Notes under the pieces: generated by a model
The model's database searches: none
What the model was told of the DNA's origin: nothing
What the model saw: only the letters and a program-made list of their open reading frames with translations
Part shown: in pieces, positions 51,241-59,310 of the stretch
Layout: each line of letters begins with the position of its first letter
How positions within the stretch are numbered: the stretch's first letter is position 1
Translations under genes and position numbers: made by a program
NCBI GenBank assembly: GCA_023621995.1
Contig: JAMOAB010000068.1
Span: 62,001-126,000 of the forward strand
Source of the DNA: Bacillota bacterium
GTDB lineage: Bacteria > Bacillota > Clostridia > Caldicoprobacterales > Xylanivirgaceae
Direction: 5' to 3'
Length of the DNA stretch: 64,000 nucleotides

Positions 51241-51582
51241 AGGCAGTATATTTGGACAAAAAAGTATAAAAATGGTTTACAGTTTGTAAACGATCAAGAT
51301 AAAACTGACAAGAAGTCTAGATTTCAGAAGACTTTAGAAAGTATGAGGATAAAGCATAAGAGAATACGTCCTTACTCGCCATGGTAAAATGGTATTGTAG
51401 AGCGTAGTCATAGAATAGACAATGAATTATTTTATAATAAAAGAAGGTTCAGAAGCTTTGAAGAGATGGAAAAAGCATTTAGAAGATACAATAGCAGATA
51501 CAACAATATTTCAAGAAAAGTTCTCGGGTTTAAATCACCCAATGAGGTAGTTAACAAATACTTTTCTGATAATGCTGCTTAA
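51241..51582 (+). pseudogene. IS481-like transposase C-terminal remnant
   Basis: Translation gives NGLQFVND, then IRPYSPW-stop-NGIVERSHRIDNE, RYNSRYNNISRKVLGFKSPNE and a stop at 51580. This is the end of an rve integrase-core transposase of the IS481 type. A TAA at 51385-51387 stands where the family has Gln (or a similar residue) before NG. The N-terminal helix-turn-helix, the first catalytic Asp and any start codon are missing. An immobile relic between the T-box promoter and the tRNA pair. Confidence 0.82.
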
Positions 51583-51588
51583 TATTAT

Positions 51589-51655
51589 ATTACTAATAAT
51601 TATTTAATCAAGGATCGCTGACGCTTTCCTCCTTGACAAAATAATTATTAGTAAT
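51589..51655. repeat. Long hairpin after the transposase remnant
   Basis: Two stacked stems: 17 bp (51589-51605 with 51639-51655) and 7 bp (51608-51614 with 51630-51636), with a 15-nt loop. It may be the transposase terminator or part of the element end. Confidence 0.8.
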
Positions 51656-51754
51656 CTCGAAAACCTACAGCACTATTCAGAGAAATTTTCAGAGGTCTGT
51701 GTCACATATGTTTGACTTCTCTACAACAACCACAAAAATTATTTCAAAAAACTA

Positions 51755-51782
51755 TTGACATTTTTATATCATTTGATATAAT
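51755..51782 (+). promoter_or_regulatory. Promoter of the tRNA-Gln/tRNA-Glu unit
   Basis: TTGACA (51755-51760), 16-nt spacer, TATAAT (51777-51782) with TGA before it. It lies 40 nt before tRNA-Gln. Confidence 0.88.
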
Positions 51783-51822
51783 AGACGATGCTGGTCGTTG
51801 AGAGAGATTCTAGCGACAGTAT

Positions 51823-51896
51823 TGCGGAATGGTGTAACGGTAGCACATATGACTCTGACTCATATTGTCTAGGTTCGAATCCTAGTTCCGCAGCCA
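51823..51896 (+). tRNA. tRNA-Gln (anticodon CTG)
   Basis: 74 nt with encoded CCA. Acceptor TGCGGAA/TTCCGCA, anticodon stem TATGA/TCATA with loop CTCTGAC, T arm TAGGT/CTAGT-type with TTCGAATC. Starts with U1-A72, a glutamine feature. Reads CAG codons. Confidence 0.95.
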
Positions 51897-51902
51897 ATAT
51901 AT

Positions 51903-51977
51903 GCCCCCATGGTCAAGTGGTTAAGATCCCGCCCTCTCACGGCGGTGACAGGGGTTCGAATCCCCTTGGGGGTACCA
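51903..51977 (+). tRNA. tRNA-Glu (anticodon CTC)
   Basis: 75 nt with encoded CCA. Acceptor GCCCCCA/TGGGGGT (G1-U72 pair), anticodon stem CCGCC/GGCGG with loop CTCTCAC, T arm with GGTTCGAATCC. Reads GAG codons. Six nt after tRNA-Gln, so one transcript. Confidence 0.95.
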
Positions 51978-51983
51978 TAAATT

Positions 51984-52037
51984 AAAACTAACCATATAAT
52001 TATTTAATCTTTTATAAATAATTATATGGTTAGTTTT
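51984..52037. terminator. Terminator of the tRNA pair, bidirectional
   Basis: Perfect 22-bp stem (51984-52005 with 52016-52037) and T tract on the plus side. It also separates the convergent merR gene. Confidence 0.92.
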
Positions 52038-52092
52038 TTATATACATAGTATTATGTTAAATTGTTATACTCTAGTACTTTCAAATACTCTC

Positions 52093-52899
52093 TTACTTTA
52101 CTGGTATTTGAATTTCTGTTATAAACTCTTCTGTACAGCTAGTCTCATGTATGTCAATTTTGTATATTTCAATTGGTCCAGATATTACTTCAAATCTATT
52201 GTCTTCTATAAATTTAAGCATTCTGGGAATAAATATTTTACTCTGCTCATAGGAACCTCTATATATAAGGGTTACGTAATATCCCTCATCTAATATCAAA
52301 TTGTAATTTTCATCCTCTGAGTCTAATAGAAAAAATACTGATTCATAACGATTGTATATATTGTTTTTTATATGTTCCATGGATACTGTGGCACCAATAT
52401 TCTTATTTCCAAAGAGATATAGTTTATCCTCATGCTGCTTTTGAAGTTTTTTTATCAAAAAATCTACCTCTTCATCCCTAGATACTTTTCCGTTTAATTC
52501 AAGTGCCTTTCTTTCATCTATATATATGACCTCTATGGTGTTTAAATTACTAGATTCATATGCACTTTCTATGTTCTCCAGTCGCCTCGACATATTTTGT
52601 TGGGTTTTTTTTAGTTCATATATCTTTTTTTCTATAGAGTGTATTTGACTATTAAGCATCTCTTTAGTAGATTCAACGGTTCTATCGTCTAGATATGCTT
52701 TTATCTGTTTCATTGAAAAGTCTAAATTTTTGAGATCTTTTATTACATTGAGCTTCCATATGTCCTGCATACTATATAATCTATAGCCATTTATATCCCT
52801 CAGTGGGTTCAATATTCCAAGTTCTTCATAATATCTAAGTGAATCTCTGCCAATATCGTAGATCTTAGATATCTCCCCTATCGTATAGTAATCTTTCAT
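52093..52899 (-). CDS. MerR-family regulator with GyrI-like effector domain
   Basis: 268 aa. Winged helix-turn-helix at 5-45 (YTIGEISKIYDIGRDSLRYY, NGYRLYSMQDI), coiled-coil dimer helix about 75-112, and a C-terminal effector-binding domain of GyrI/BmrR type (EVIYIDERKALELNGKV, LILDEGYYVTLIYRGSY). Such proteins bind hydrophobic drugs and activate efflux genes. It is divergent from a MATE transporter 54 nt away, the classic arrangement for BmrR-like control. Confidence 0.93.
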   Translation of the reverse strand: MKDYYTIGEISKIYDIGRDSLRYYEELGILNPLRDINGYRLYSMQDIWKLNVIKDLKNLDFSMKQIKAYLDDRTVESTKEMLNSQIHSIEKKIYELKKTQQNMSRRLENIESAYESSNLNTIEVIYIDERKALELNGKVSRDEEVDFLIKKLQKQHEDKLYLFGNKNIGATVSMEHIKNNIYNRYESVFFLLDSEDENYNLILDEGYYVTLIYRGSYEQSKIFIPRMLKFIEDNRFEVISGPIEIYKIDIHETSCTEEFITEIQIPVK

Positions 52900-52953
52900 A
52901 AGTTATTTCCTCCAATATAAGATAATTTATACTTTTATGGAAGAGGTGGTATT

Positions 52954-54315
52954 ATGAACGAAGCAATAAAAGAAGAACAATCTAAAAAACATCTAAGACA
53001 AGAATTCTTTAAATATCTGCTTCCATCAGTGTCAGCAATGTGGGTTTTTTCACTATATACTATAGTCGATGGAATATTTGTCAGCCAAGGAGTTGGCCCT
53101 ATTGCCATGGCAGCTGTAAATATATCTATGCCCTTTACAAACTTTATATTTGCAACATCACTATTATTTGCAACTGGAGCATCTACAATAATAGCAATAT
53201 ATTTAGGTCAGGGAGATTTGGATAAGGCAAATAAGACCTTTAGTATGACCATTGCCACTACAACGATTTTATCCTTTGTAATTATGTTTTTTGGCCTTTT
53301 AAATCTTGAAAAAATTGCACTGTTTTTAGGCGCCACTGATGCTACTTTAGAACATGTAAAGGATTATCTTAGAATTATCATTATGTTTAATGGTTTCTTT
53401 ATAGTATCTTATTCTTTAGAGGTGATAGTAAAGACCGACGGCTTTCCCCAGCTTTCAATAGCTGGAGTGTCTATATCGGCTCTCATGAATATAGTCCTCG
53501 ACTATATTTTTGTCATAAAGTTACATCTTGGAGTGCCAGGAGCTGCATATGCAACTGGAATTGCCCAAGTAGCATCATGTGTATTCTTTTTGATTCATTT
53601 TTTAAGGAAAAACTCTAAGCTAAACTTTACTAAATTTAAATTTCGCTTTCCAACACTAAAGAGGATGATGTCCATAGGTTTTCCCGACTGTATAACCGAG
53701 TTATCGGCTGGAATAGTTATATTCCTTTTTAATCAAAAGATACTAAAATACATAGGGGAAAACGGTGTAGTAACCTACAGTATAATAACATATGTAAATA
53801 CACTAGTGCTTATGACAATGGTAGGTATTACACAGGGAATGCAGCCCATCTCTAGCTATCATTATGGCATGGAAGATGATGAAACTGTTTTTGAGCTCTT
53901 TAAAATGAGTTTAAAAACTATAGCTATAGTATCAATAATTAGTTTTGTTATAGTTACAATATTTGCCCCTTCTATAGTAAGTATATTCATAGGAAGAGAG
54001 GATATGGTGCTGTTCAATTATTCTATAAAGGCCCTGAGAATATTTGCTATATCTTTTCTCATAGTAGGGTATAATGTCAATATCTCTGGCTTCTTCGCCT
54101 CCATAGAGGAACCTATACATGCAACTGTAATATCTTTGGGAAGGGGACTTGTTATAATAGCCGCATCACTATTTGTATTAACCGCCCTATTTGGGGCAAA
54201 GGGAATATGGATATCTACACTTGTTTCAGAATCCATATGTCTGGCTATATCCTTGACTATTTTAAATAAGAGCTATGCTAGATATAAAGAACACGAGCCA
54301 CTATCTATTGGATAG
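52954..54315 (+). CDS. MATE family efflux transporter
   Basis: 453 aa with about twelve membrane helices in two MatE repeats. Segments SVSAMWVFSLYTIVDGIFVS and GPIAMAAVNISMPFTN are typical of the NorM/DinF-like group, as is the second-repeat GIPDCITE-type loop (MSIGFPDCITELSAG). Exports cationic compounds with Na+ or H+. Likely controlled by the divergent MerR protein. Ribosome-binding site GAGGTGG; terminator at its 3' end. Confidence 0.95.
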   Translation: MNEAIKEEQSKKHLRQEFFKYLLPSVSAMWVFSLYTIVDGIFVSQGVGPIAMAAVNISMPFTNFIFATSLLFATGASTIIAIYLGQGDLDKANKTFSMTIATTTILSFVIMFFGLLNLEKIALFLGATDATLEHVKDYLRIIIMFNGFFIVSYSLEVIVKTDGFPQLSIAGVSISALMNIVLDYIFVIKLHLGVPGAAYATGIAQVASCVFFLIHFLRKNSKLNFTKFKFRFPTLKRMMSIGFPDCITELSAGIVIFLFNQKILKYIGENGVVTYSIITYVNTLVLMTMVGITQGMQPISSYHYGMEDDETVFELFKMSLKTIAIVSIISFVIVTIFAPSIVSIFIGREDMVLFNYSIKALRIFAISFLIVGYNVNISGFFASIEEPIHATVISLGRGLVIIAASLFVLTALFGAKGIWISTLVSESICLAISLTILNKSYARYKEHEPLSIG

Positions 54316-54321
54316 TGGTTT
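54298..54321 (+). terminator. Terminator of the MATE gene
   Basis: 8-bp stem CCACTATC/GATAGTGG (54298-54305, 54311-54318) overlapping the stop codon, followed by a T-rich stretch. Confidence 0.8.
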
Positions 54322-54612
54322 ATAATTTTATATTAACTCAGCATATTCGAGTCCATGTTCCTATCTATTTCATTTAATGGTCTTATAAATCTATAGCCCC
54401 TTTTACTCCTGCGATACAAGATATTTTAATTTTTCAATATAAATATATAGAATCACCTCTAGATAAATTTATTTTCCTATATCAATAGATATGGAACTTG
54501 TTAAAACTTTTGACTTTATCTGTTACTATCCAACTATTGCTAATAGAGAATGTATGTTTTTTTCTATTTATGTGAAACACTATATATAATACTGATTTTA
54601 AGGGGTGATTAC

Positions 54613-54858
54613 ATGAAAGAAAATATAGGTACGATAGATAGATATTTACGTCTCACTGCTGGTTTTTATCTATTAGGCGCTGGCATCAAACGTTCATCAG
54701 ATCTTTTGATGATAATGGGTTCTATGAAAATCGCTGAAGGCATTACAAAGTGGTGCCCAATGCTCCATGTCCTAAATATGAGCACCAATGGAAAGACTGG
54801 GCCTAAAGAAATGCCAATGCCTGATAATCAAGGTGAAACTCAAATTCCAGTAAGTTAA
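54613..54858 (+). CDS. DUF2892 small membrane protein
   Basis: 81 aa. The pattern MKENIGTIDRYLRLTAGFYL, a hydrophobic centre and CP near the end of the second helix (ITKWCPMLHVLNM) fit DUF2892, often fused to rhodanese domains but here alone. ATG 54613 follows AGGGGTGAT. The 290-nt gap upstream holds the MATE terminator and A/T-rich sequence with a TATAAT near 54590, otherwise nothing I recognise. Confidence 0.82.
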   Translation: MKENIGTIDRYLRLTAGFYLLGAGIKRSSDLLMIMGSMKIAEGITKWCPMLHVLNMSTNGKTGPKEMPMPDNQGETQIPVS

Positions 54859-55100
54859 AAAACAACACCAATAAACCCCCCAGAGTTCTCTGGGGGGTTT
54901 ATTGGTTCCCATGATGTCGTTACGCAACCTTTTTTACCCGCCTCTTGGCAGGTGGGTATCCTGTTGGCTATTTCTGCCTTTCACCATTTATATGATGATT
55001 TGACATACGTAGCCAAACTCCGGATTCCCATATTATCTCTGTGGGTTAAAAAGAGAAGCTTAGCGATCACCTCAGGAACGTATCTGTATCTTGCTTCTGT
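54858..55100 (-). ncRNA. Candidate structured non-coding RNA, orphan
   Basis: On the minus strand about 240 nt upstream of a strong terminator contain much local pairing and no coding frame. Examples: CCCA/TGGG near 55035, the TTGGCTA/TAGCCAA stem (about 55016 with 54971), CCTGCC-AAGA-GGCGGG (54954-54937), and a GTTCC near the 5' end with GGAAC near the 3' end. Parts such as GGTGAAAGGCAG resemble segments of the T-box nearby, but no T-box core is present. A possible promoter (TTGCAA, 17 nt, TAATAT) lies at 55135-55107. No gene follows on this strand. I could not match it to a known class. Confidence 0.55.
54868..54905. terminator. Strong terminator, shared by the orphan RNA and the DUF2892 gene
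   Basis: 18-bp perfect stem rich in C/G (54868-54885 with 54888-54905). The T tract TGTTGTTTTTT follows on the minus side, so it chiefly ends minus-strand transcription. Confidence 0.88.
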
Positions 55101-55251
55101 ATCTATATATTAATATAAAACCGCTTACTTTGCAATATATTTTTTTAGAGATTATGTGATATGAGAGTCTACTATCTGCCATGTTAGCTTAATAAGTAGG
55201 CAATTATACTATTAATCTGCCCTTTGCACCTCATTATTAGATAGTATAGGG

Positions 55252-55503
55252 CTACATGATTTCTAGTGGGATGGTCTTATATTTCATAGTTCTACATATG
55301 GGACAACTAAATATGTGTATACACCTATTGTCTCCTGAAAAATAGGTGATATTATTGTACATATAGCTATATTCATCCATATAGGGACTATATGGACCTA
55401 AATAGTCTTTTATTTTTCCCATGTGATCCATTGCTACTCTACATCTATTACAATGTATAGAGATATCTTCCATCCCATTGCAGATTAAACATATCCTATC
55501 CAC
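55252..55503 (-). CDS. Small Cys-rich (zinc-ribbon-like) protein
   Basis: 83 aa from GTG 55503 (AAAGG at 8 nt). Pairs C5-x2-C8, C18-x2-C21 and C67-x2-C70 could bind one or two zinc ions or an iron-sulfur cluster. Tyr-rich middle (YSPYMDEYSYMYNNITYF). No family recognised. Last gene of the run that includes the activase operon. Confidence 0.65.
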   Translation of the reverse strand: MDRICLICNGMEDISIHCNRCRVAMDHMGKIKDYLGPYSPYMDEYSYMYNNITYFSGDNRCIHIFSCPICRTMKYKTIPLEIM

Positions 55504-55514
55504 TATTGTCACCT

Positions 55515-55712
55515 TTAAGTTTGATCTATACTTGTTAGTACTTCATCAAATATTCCACATCTACCATTTCGCCAATGTATACATTCGTCACAGGTTATCT
55601 CATTTTCTAGTGAAGATCCATTAGTTGCCAATTCCAGATATGATTGATATTCGGGGCATACTGCTGCCACATATCGCTTTTGTTCATCACTTGGAGATTC
55701 TCTATAGTCCAA
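55515..55712 (-). CDS. Conserved-looking small protein with CDEC motif
   Basis: 65 aa from TTG 55712, which has GGAGGG at 8 nt; GTG 55721 overlaps the site. The C-terminal part CDECIHWRNGRCGIFDEVL carries three Cys (C41, C44, C52) and C19 lies in AAVCPEY, so four ligands are available for a metal. I recall similar small Clostridia proteins without function. Eleven nt from the next gene, so co-transcribed. Confidence 0.7.
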   Translation of the reverse strand: MDYRESPSDEQKRYVAAVCPEYQSYLELATNGSSLENEITCDECIHWRNGRCGIFDEVLTSIDQT

Positions 55713-55773
55713 TAGATCCACCCTCCTGCCTCATTTTTTCTTAGTGTTCCACCATATAAAAAAAATATTCTAT

Positions 55774-56736
55774 TTAAGATCCTCCCCACTTACCGCATCT
55801 ATCTCCCCATCTGGCAACTACTTGATTTCCAACCTTTATTTCAACCACCTCGCACATATTGGGACAGCCATCACATTCAAAACTTGTGGAAGTGAAGTCT
55901 TCTTCTAAAGAATCAAATCCTCGGAATTTAGTACACCCTGCCCTATCTGTTTCTTTTTTTGCCAAGATTGCCGCGCCTAGGGCACCCATGACATCATAAT
56001 GTTCTGGCACAGTTATATTGGTCTCTAGCATATCTTCAAATGCATTTTTTATACCCTTATTAGCTGCTACACCTCCTTGGAAGACTACCCTTGGCAAAAT
56101 CTCTTTTCCCTTACCTACATTGTTTAAATAGTTTCTAACTAGTGCAACGCACAGTCCCTTTACTATATCTTCTACACCATGTCCCATTTGTTGTTTGTGG
56201 ATCATATCTGATTCTGCAAACACTGCACATCTTCCTGCAATTCTTACTGGTGCCTTGGAGAACTCAGCAAGTTCACCAAATTCTTCTATTGGAATATTAA
56301 GTCTTGAAGCTTGTCTATCTATAAAAGAGCCTGTGCCGGCTGCACACACAGTATTCATGGCAAAATCGGTTATTATTCCATCCCTTATTATTATTATTTT
56401 AGAATCTTGTCCTCCGATTTCTATCACCGTCTTGGTATCAGGTAAAAAGGTTAGTGTGGCAATACCATGGGCTGTTATTTCATTTTTTATCACATCTGCT
56501 CCCGTTATTGCTCCAGCCAATTCTCTTCCACTGCCTGTACAACCTACCCCAGCTATTCTACTATTTAAAGGCAAATTACCTGATAATTCCTTAAACGATT
56601 TTTTTAATATCTGTATAGGACGTCCCTGTGTCCTTATATAGTGTTTCTCTAGTACCTTTAAGTCGCTGTCCATTACAATTATGTTAGTACTTACAGATCC
56701 AACATCGACACCTAAATAGAGTTTACACTCGCCCAT
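55774..56736 (-). CDS. Acyl-CoA dehydratase activase (BadF/BadG/BcrA/BcrD ATPase)
   Basis: 320-aa actin-fold ATPase. Phosphate loop LGVDVGSVSTN (8-18), GCTGSGREL, and two Cys that in HgdC-type activators bridge a 4Fe-4S cluster between monomers: C131 (VCAAGTGSF) and C170 (GRCAVF). It uses ATP to drive low-potential electron transfer. The C-terminal extension has four more Cys (C288, C291, C295, C314), not found in minimal activators. ATG 56736 has GGAAGGAG and overlaps the upstream gene by 14 nt. Confidence 0.9.
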   Translation of the reverse strand: MGECKLYLGVDVGSVSTNIIVMDSDLKVLEKHYIRTQGRPIQILKKSFKELSGNLPLNSRIAGVGCTGSGRELAGAITGADVIKNEITAHGIATLTFLPDTKTVIEIGGQDSKIIIIRDGIITDFAMNTVCAAGTGSFIDRQASRLNIPIEEFGELAEFSKAPVRIAGRCAVFAESDMIHKQQMGHGVEDIVKGLCVALVRNYLNNVGKGKEILPRVVFQGGVAANKGIKNAFEDMLETNITVPEHYDVMGALGAAILAKKETDRAGCTKFRGFDSLEEDFTSTSFECDGCPNMCEVVEIKVGNQVVARWGDRCGKWGGS

Positions 56737-57835
56737 AGCTCTTCTCCTTCCTTCGATTTTCACTTTTTTGTTGTCTTATAGTCTCTATAAATGCCTCTAA
56801 ACGAGTATTATAGCCTCCATCCCCTGTGAGTTCATCTACCGTAAGAGTCATTATTGGAATGTTCTTTTCATGTGATATGGAGGGAAGTATACTTTGTGCT
56901 ACTACTTCTGGCATACATGCAAAAGGCATAATCTGTATAATGCCATCATATCCCCCCCTTGCATAGTTTATTGAATGGCCTATTGTTTGCCATGCATGTC
57001 CTCCTATGCATAATCCTAAGTATGAACTTGCCCTTCGCAATATTAGCTTTTCTTTAATTCTAAGTGGGATATCTGGCAGAAGGTGGGTTCTAACCCACCA
57101 GCTCACAGATATACTTCTATCCACATGTGCTCCTAATAGCCCTAATTTTTGTTCCACATGAAGATTTACATATGGCTCAATAAGAGTGTATATCTCACCT
57201 ACTAGTCCAATATTTAGTGGCTCGTAATCTTTCTTTTCAGGAATGGCTCTGAGACGTCTCTTATATTCTTTTAAAAGTTTAATAACCCCATCTGCTCCAT
57301 GGGTATGTCTAATTGACATCTCAAATTGATTTAATAGCCTATCTGTATCTCCTTTCACTTCTTCCCTTGCCCTTTTATATATACCTAGTTCATACAAACT
57401 ATCGCACATCATAACTATTGGGGCAGCCTTTCTAGACGCCCTAGAGACAGTCTTAAAATCTTTCCCCTCCCCTAACCTCCTCAAATTTTCCATGAGTTTG
57501 GGGAAATCTTCTCTAGGAGGGTCTAATATGAGTATATCTATATCATAGCCAAGTTCCTTCAATATCTCCTTTTGAACTATACCATACAAGCCAAATCGGC
57601 AAGGACCACAACTTCCTGTTATTATTATGGTGTCTGCACCATTTTCTATACTCTCTATATAATTGCCTAAATTTATCTTAAAAGGTAGGCAGACAAGTTC
57701 TGGTGAATATTTAGTACCAAGCTCCAGTGTCCTCTTTGTCACTGGAGGTGGCGATACCGTTTCAATTCCCATCTCTTCAAAGAATGCTTTTGCTGGAATG
57801 TACATCTTGCCCATATGGGGAAATGTCAACACCAT
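56723..57835 (-). CDS. 2-hydroxyacyl-CoA dehydratase subunit-like protein (HgdB fold, activase-associated)
   Basis: 370 aa. Cys-containing motifs ELVCLPFKINLGNYIE, TGSCGPCRFGLYG and MPFACMPEVVAQS, and the C-terminal VDELTGDGGYNTRLEAFIE, fit the HgdB-like part of the large multi-domain activase proteins of Clostridia. ATG 57835 follows GGAGGAG. It overlaps the previous gene by 59 nt, an unusually long overlap. Probably binds an iron-sulfur cluster and works with the two neighbours as one complex. Confidence 0.82.
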   Translation of the reverse strand: MVLTFPHMGKMYIPAKAFFEEMGIETVSPPPVTKRTLELGTKYSPELVCLPFKINLGNYIESIENGADTIIITGSCGPCRFGLYGIVQKEILKELGYDIDILILDPPREDFPKLMENLRRLGEGKDFKTVSRASRKAAPIVMMCDSLYELGIYKRAREEVKGDTDRLLNQFEMSIRHTHGADGVIKLLKEYKRRLRAIPEKKDYEPLNIGLVGEIYTLIEPYVNLHVEQKLGLLGAHVDRSISVSWWVRTHLLPDIPLRIKEKLILRRASSYLGLCIGGHAWQTIGHSINYARGGYDGIIQIMPFACMPEVVAQSILPSISHEKNIPIMTLTVDELTGDGGYNTRLEAFIETIRQQKSENRRKEKSYGRV

Positions 57836-58760
57836 CTCTCTTTCTCCTCCATTCAACCATATCTAAAAAGGCCTCTATTCGAGTTTTAACTCCACCTTCT
57901 CCAGTATGTTCATCTACTACTATAGAAGTATATGGCATATTGAAATATCTCTTGTTAAATATCTCAAGTAGTTCACCTATGAGGGCATCTACTCCACAGC
58001 CAAAACTAGTTATAAAGATAATGCCGTCCACCCGTCTATTTCGCATCATATCCATACCACTGCCAAAAAGTCTTCTGCCATAGCTTAAAAAAATTCTCTT
58101 TGGGAGTCTGGCACATTCAGTGTCTATGTTGATAGCTGGTATATTTTCGGGATACATTACCATGTAACCTTCTTTACGTAGCTTTTCATTTATCCCCATA
58201 TTTATATAGCCATCATAGACTATATATGGATGGCCTATTAAGCCAATAATTCCCTTATCAGATTCACTATTGTCCAAAGATTCTAAACGTTTACGTTCGT
58301 ACTCATCCTGTCTCAATTGACAACTAGCTATAATTCTGTCTGCTCTACATCTATTTTTGCATACAGCCCTTGCATATTTGGCAAAACCTCTGTATTTATT
58401 ATGGGGTTCTTTGTATCCATCAATATCTATGACTAGCATCTTTTCATCATCTATTACGCCGGCGCCTTTGAGCATCTCAGGTAATCCTATAAATTTAGGG
58501 CAGATAAATTCTCGTTTTGCTATGCTTCTAAACCTAGGTATGAAGACTCTATCGCACCTATCCACGAGGTTTAATACATGGCCGTGATACAACTTAACTG
58601 GTATACATGAATCTTGCACACAAGATAGTGAACCCATATCCAGTATCTCCTTAGTAGTCTCACCCGATAGGACTAGTTCATATCCTAATTTTTCAAAGAA
58701 TGTCTCCCAATATGGATAAAACTCATAGTATAATAATGACTGTGGTATACCTATTTTCAA
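57777..58760 (-). CDS. DUF2229-type acyl-CoA dehydratase activase-related protein
   Basis: 327 aa. Opens MKIGIPQSLLYYEFYPYWETFFEKLGYE, has LSCVQDSCIPVKLYHGHV, AVCKNRC, GLIGHPYIVYDGYIN and the end VDEHTGEGGVKTRIEAFLDM, all typical of the DUF2229 section of fused activases. TTG start. Its C-terminal VDEHTGEGG repeat resembles VDELTGDGG of the next protein, so the two are paralogues. First of three overlapping genes. Confidence 0.82.
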   Translation of the reverse strand: MKIGIPQSLLYYEFYPYWETFFEKLGYELVLSGETTKEILDMGSLSCVQDSCIPVKLYHGHVLNLVDRCDRVFIPRFRSIAKREFICPKFIGLPEMLKGAGVIDDEKMLVIDIDGYKEPHNKYRGFAKYARAVCKNRCRADRIIASCQLRQDEYERKRLESLDNSESDKGIIGLIGHPYIVYDGYINMGINEKLRKEGYMVMYPENIPAINIDTECARLPKRIFLSYGRRLFGSGMDMMRNRRVDGIIFITSFGCGVDALIGELLEIFNKRYFNMPYTSIVVDEHTGEGGVKTRIEAFLDMVEWRRKRDGVDISPYGQDVHSSKSIL

Positions 58761-58865
58761 AGCAATTCACTCTCCTATCTCATCCATACTCAACATATTA
58801 TATTATTGACACTATGCTAAGATATTATAACGTTATAATGGAGATGAACAGACAGCATTATTTCC

Positions 58866-58894
58866 TTGCCTTTATATAGGATGATTGATATAAT
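58866..58894 (+). promoter_or_regulatory. Promoter of the HPr-like gene
   Basis: TTGCCT (58866-58871), 17-nt spacer, TATAAT (58889-58894) with extended TGA. It lies 45 nt before the start codon. Confidence 0.7.
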
Positions 58895-58938
58895 TATAAT
58901 AAGATACAATTTTATACATATTATAGGAGGTTGATCTT

Positions 58939-59166
58939 ATGAAAACGGTCAATATCAAGCTGTCACTAGCTGAAAATGTTAAAAACTTCGTTAACATAGT
59001 CAGCAAATACCCCTACGAAATAGACTTAAGATCTGGTCGTCATGTGGTTGATGCTAAATCTATACTGGGAATATTCAGCCTCGATCTTAGTAAACCTATA
59101 ACAGTAGAGATATATTCAGATGATTGTGATGACTTATTAGAAGAGATAAAGCCTTTCATGATATAA
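58939..59166 (+). CDS. HPr-fold protein lacking the phosphotransfer His (Crh-like)
   Basis: 75 aa. The second half, AKSILGIFSLDLSKPITVEI, is clearly HPr-like and keeps a Ser (S41) at the place of the regulatory Ser46. The GxHARPA active site is replaced by LAENVKN, so neither His15 nor Arg17 exists and PTS phosphotransfer is impossible. This combination is that of Crh in Bacillus, a partner of CcpA. Strong GGAGG and own promoter and terminator. Confidence 0.82.
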   Translation: MKTVNIKLSLAENVKNFVNIVSKYPYEIDLRSGRHVVDAKSILGIFSLDLSKPITVEIYSDDCDDLLEEIKPFMI

Positions 59167-59200
59167 AGTTTATAGACATAATGGACTTTATATATGGATT

Positions 59201-59225
59201 CCCCCTATACCTTTCGTGTAGGGGG
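59201..59225 (+). terminator. Terminator of the HPr-like gene
   Basis: 10-bp stem with one G-U pair (59201-59210 with 59216-59225, 5-nt loop); T tract moderate. Confidence 0.7.
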
Positions 59226-59310
59226 CTAATTCATTTTATCTTAACTGTTAGTAACGGGGATAAAAATATGATATAATAGACGGTATGATATGGAGTTTGA
59301 GGTGAATAGA

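Noticed and set aside
51788-51985. 65-codon plus-strand frame across the tRNA-Gln/tRNA-Glu genes
   Set aside because: It is the translation of two tRNAs; residues such as GSNPSSAA and GSNPLGG reflect the T arms.
54858-55100. T-box, c-di-AMP (ydaO) or 6S RNA identity for the structured region
   Set aside because: GGTGAAAGGCAG and ATCGCTAAGC recall T-box or ydaO pieces, but the T-box ACCGCGG core and the ydaO GGGGTGAA and GTCAGCTAACC elements are missing, and no 6S-like central bubble could be drawn.
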